Program-made: the position numbers and the translations under genes
Shown here: positions 62,033 to 64,000 of the stretch, piece by piece
Numbering within the stretch: position 1 is the stretch's first letter
How the letters are laid out: each line of letters starts with the position of its first letter
NCBI RefSeq assembly: GCF_007971225.1
Contig: NZ_CP042435.1
Location: 5,273,501 to 5,337,500, forward strand
Length of the DNA stretch: 64,000 bases
Reading direction: 5' to 3'
Source of the DNA: Panacibacter ginsenosidivorans
GTDB taxonomy: Bacteria; Bacteroidota; Bacteroidia; Chitinophagales; Chitinophagaceae
Notes under the pieces: model-generated
What the model saw: the letters and a program-made list of their open reading frames with translations, nothing else
Database searches by the model: none
What the model was told of the DNA's origin: nothing

Positions 62033-62325
62033 TTTTATAAACCCTGTTGTAGAATCTTATAGCATTGTTTGTTGCGTTGCACACTTCAACTTTTTTTTAA
62101 CTCTTTGACCGATGGTGTGTAAATAGTATCTGCCCTCAATAAAATCTTTCTTATCTTTTGCCACCGAACCGTGAAAATACCTAAACAAATTTTGACCTGT
62201 AGTTCATCCTGTAAACGATTGCTTTGGTTGTTCTTCGGAAAATTATAGTTGCTGACCGATGATATGCTGATAAAGTGCTTGCGACGCAAAAGGCGATGCC
62301 ATAGCATGCTGCGGCTGGTATAAAA
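62033..62325. repeat. Palindromic element E21 (decayed arms)
   Basis: The left arm ends GTTGCGTTGCACACTTCAAC (62071-62090). The right arm is GTGCTTGCGACGCAAAAGGC (about 62274-62293), followed by GATGCCATAGCATGCTGCGG and TATAAAACC. Both arms have substitutions. The 180-bp core contains no gene I can support. The element fills most of the 459-bp spacer between the peptidase and FIST genes. Confidence 0.65.
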
Positions 62326-62406
62326 CCATTATTGCAGCATTTGCAAATGCAAATAAGTTAGGTGATTTTTAAATATTTATTTCAACAGGTTCTATATAAT
62401 ATCATT

Positions 62407-63540
62407 ATGAAAACAAAATCAATCCGGGGAAATTCAGCAGAAGAAATTAGGACAGCTTTGGCGCAAAGCATGACCGATGGTTTTAAACCAACCTTAGCTA
62501 TTACATTTCTTTCTGTAAAACAAGATCGTGAAGAACTGTGTAAAACTTTAGATGATGCAGGCATTGCCATTTATGGCGTAACGTCCAATGGAGAGTTTAC
62601 CGGAGAAGGGATAACCGCAGGCGAGATAGCTATTATGTTGCTTGATATTAACCCCACACACTTCAGCATTTTCTTTGAAGAATTTTCTGAAAAAAATTAC
62701 AGGCAAACCACGCAGTACATTGCCAGGAAAGCATTGGAAACATTTGCGCATCCGTGTTTCCTTATTGCTGGCAGTAACCTCAACACCGATGCAGAAGAAT
62801 TGCTGCATGGCTTTGAAGACATTTTTGGAAAACAGGTAAATGTATATGGCGGCATGGCGGGAGATGATATGATGTTTAAAGAGCAATTTGTTTTCACCAA
62901 TGACAAATCCAGTAACAATGGCATGGTAGCAATTGCCCTTGATGAAGACAAAATAAGTATAAAAGGAAAGGCTACGCATGGCTGGAATGCAGTGGGCACA
63001 GAAAAAACCGTCACAAAAAGTACCGGCAATCATGTTTATACGATTGATGATACCCCGGTATTAGACCTTGTAATAAAATATGGAGGCCTTAAAAATGTAA
63101 CACCTGAAAACTTTGCAATAGAACATTCTATCGCATTGCCATTACAATTGCAGCGGGAAAGCGGAGACCCTGTGATAAGAGCTGGTCTGGTAGTAGATTG
63201 GAATGACCGTTCATATTACTGCAGTGGCGCGATGCCACAAGGTTCTAAAGTCCGGTTCTCGATACCCCCTGATTTTGATGTGATAGAAAAAGTGATCAGT
63301 GGGTGCGAAGATCTGAAAGCAACTGAAATGCCGGAAGCAGATGCCCTGCTCTTGTTTAGCTGTGCAGGCAGGCTTCTTTCTTTGGGGCCTTTGATCAGCG
63401 AAGAAATAGAAGGTGTAAGAAAAGTGTGGGATGTACCTATGGCAGGCATGTTCAGCAATGCAGAACTGGCAAGAGCCACCAACGGAAATTTAGAGATGCA
63501 TGGGTTAACTGCCTGCGCAGTTGTATTGAAAGAAAAATAA
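62407..63540 (+). CDS. FIST-domain sensory protein
   Basis: The 377-aa cytoplasmic protein consists of an N-terminal FIST domain (LAITFLSVKQDREELCKTLDDAGIAIYGVTSNGEFTGEGITAGEIAIMLLDINPTHFSIFF) and a C-terminal FIST_C domain (PLQLQRESGDPVIRAGLVVDW to LLLFSCAGRLLSLGPLISEEIEGVRKVWDVPMAGMFSNAELA). FIST proteins are predicted to bind small ligands such as amino acids and to feed signalling systems. The start is ATG 62407; a GTG at 62362 is less likely. Element E22 begins directly after the stop and precedes the next gene on the same strand. Confidence 0.9.
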   Translation: MKTKSIRGNSAEEIRTALAQSMTDGFKPTLAITFLSVKQDREELCKTLDDAGIAIYGVTSNGEFTGEGITAGEIAIMLLDINPTHFSIFFEEFSEKNYRQTTQYIARKALETFAHPCFLIAGSNLNTDAEELLHGFEDIFGKQVNVYGGMAGDDMMFKEQFVFTNDKSSNNGMVAIALDEDKISIKGKATHGWNAVGTEKTVTKSTGNHVYTIDDTPVLDLVIKYGGLKNVTPENFAIEHSIALPLQLQRESGDPVIRAGLVVDWNDRSYYCSGAMPQGSKVRFSIPPDFDVIEKVISGCEDLKATEMPEADALLLFSCAGRLLSLGPLISEEIEGVRKVWDVPMAGMFSNAELARATNGNLEMHGLTACAVVLKEK

Positions 63541-63817
63541 TTTTTATGGGCCGGGCTGTAGTAATATTATTCAGCATCGTTGCGTCGCACACTTGTACTT
63601 TTTCAATCGTAGCATCATTGTGAAGAACAAAGCAAAGACATTGTACGCTGAGTGTACTGTGGCAATCTGCTGAATAATGGTAATAAATAAAAGATTGAAC
63701 AGCCTGGCCACACACAAGCTATGCAGGAGTTTCGCAATGACCAATAAAGAACAAAATGTACAAGAGTGCGACGCAAGAAAAGTATCATACCAGTAATTCA
63801 GCCAGGCTCAAAAAAAT
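63541..63817. repeat. Palindromic element E22 (complete)
   Basis: The left arm runs from TTTTTATGGGCCGGGCTG to GTTGCGTCGCACACTTGTAC (63579-63598), starting at the FIST stop codon. The right arm runs from GTACAAGAGTGCGACGCAAG (63758-63777) to TCAGCCAGGCTCAAAAAAA. The core is about 160 bp. Confidence 0.8.
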
Positions 63818-63868
63818 ATTTAAAGAAACAGTTAATAAAATTTTTTATATAATACCCATAACAAATAA

Positions 63869-64000
63869 ATGAACCCGCATCTTCAAACCATAATAGATTT
63901 TATTCAGCATGCAGAGCATTTGAGTGACGAAGAAAAAAATGCTTTATTGAAAGATGCAAAAGCTGCTGATAAAGAATTAGAGATAACTGCATTCAAACTC
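63869..64000 (+). CDS. Start of a gene cut by the window end (probable signalling protein)
   Basis: An ATG at 63869 opens a frame that runs to the window edge (44 residues visible). It begins MNPHLQTIIDFIQHAEHLSD and is strongly charged and helical, without a signal peptide. Its position right after a FIST gene, and the helical EELEITAFKL-like ending, fit the N-terminus of a sensor kinase or cyclase partnered with FIST, but too little is visible to be sure. Confidence 0.5.
   Translation, partial: MNPHLQTIIDFIQHAEHLSDEEKNALLKDAKAADKELEITAFKL

Noticed and set aside
62086-62307. A minus-strand 73-codon open frame inside E21.
   Set aside because: It starts in a repeat arm, ends in the other arm, and has no recognisable domain or start context.
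4793-63777. The recurring 20-mers taken as CRISPR repeats or phage attachment sites.
   Set aside because: Spacing is kilobases, orientation alternates, and there are no cas, integrase or phage genes.
951-63817. Arms of the palindromic elements read as sigma-54 promoters (TGGCATC..TTGCG on the outward strand).
   Set aside because: The GG to GC spacing is 11 nt in the common form rather than the strict 10, it varies between copies, and the arms lie mostly at gene 3' ends.
951-63817. The elements explained purely as rho-independent terminators.
   Set aside because: Several lie in divergent spacers (E4, E5, E15) or between operon genes. Independent terminators exist next to some of them (secG, fbp, 55405).

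Overview
The window looks like part of a Bacteroidota chromosome, most likely from the Chitinophagaceae or a close relative. The evidence is its low GC content, proteins with type IX secretion (T9SS) C-terminal domains and a gliding-motility-type (CHU_C) domain, Bacteroidota-type promoters (TTTG, about 19 nt, TAnnTTTG), no Shine-Dalgarno sequences, a DUF3078 protein, a futalosine-pathway MqnA, and a CzcA-type RND pump fused to a TolC-type channel. The genus cannot be fixed by reading alone. No rRNA, tRNA, CRISPR array, prophage or transposase gene was seen.

Layout. 1-4.6 kb: a truncated periplasmic binding-protein-like gene, an orphan gene, and a minus-strand group of EamA transporter, GT2 glycosyltransferase and DnaQ-like exonuclease. 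5-9.8 kb: a minus-strand cell-envelope cluster of miaB, a sigma-54 activator, an LptE-like lipoprotein, a TPR-like protein and secG. 10-17.7 kb: DUF3078 protein, small conserved genes, a cysteine-rich Fe-S protein, a large PKD/CHU_C adhesin, a CxxCH lipoprotein and purine nucleoside phosphorylase. 17.9-25.8 kb: a porin followed by a probable copper/heavy-metal locus (HYC protein, two HMA proteins, TlpA thioredoxin, a barrel, a CECC beta-propeller and a Met-rich barrel). 25.9-40.8 kb: housekeeping genes (aspartate kinase, fbp, prfC, purB) mixed with acetyltransferases, glycosyltransferase and methyltransferase genes. 41-48.7 kb: mqnA, then hisG-hisD-hisC behind a histidine leader-peptide attenuator, a sugar dehydrogenase/cytochrome c pair, and hisB. 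49-55.2 kb: a divalent-metal RND efflux operon. 55.4-62 kb: two paralogous secreted M36 metallopeptidases. 62.4-64 kb: a FIST sensor and the start of another gene.

The most striking feature is a family of long palindromic intergenic elements, 22 loci in 64 kb. Each arm runs from a T-rich end with TGARCCGG-like sequence, next to a gene, to GTTGCGTCGCACTCTTGTAC (or the variant GTTGTGTCACTCACTTGTAC) pointing into the spacer. A complete element has two arms facing each other around a variable and often self-complementary core. Two cores, on either side of mqnA-hisGD, are almost identical in inverted orientation although their outer arms differ. Three elements hold a whole gene between their arms. 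Several arms have entered coding sequence or created false upstream starts. A second, smaller GC-rich palindromic repeat (CCCCTTYAGGGG plus GGGGGC) is translated as the N-terminal tails of HisG and HisB.

The second clear regulatory finding is the his attenuator: a 16-codon leader with six histidine codons, a perfect promoter, a competing antiterminator strand that overlaps the leader stop codon, and an 11-bp terminator hairpin.
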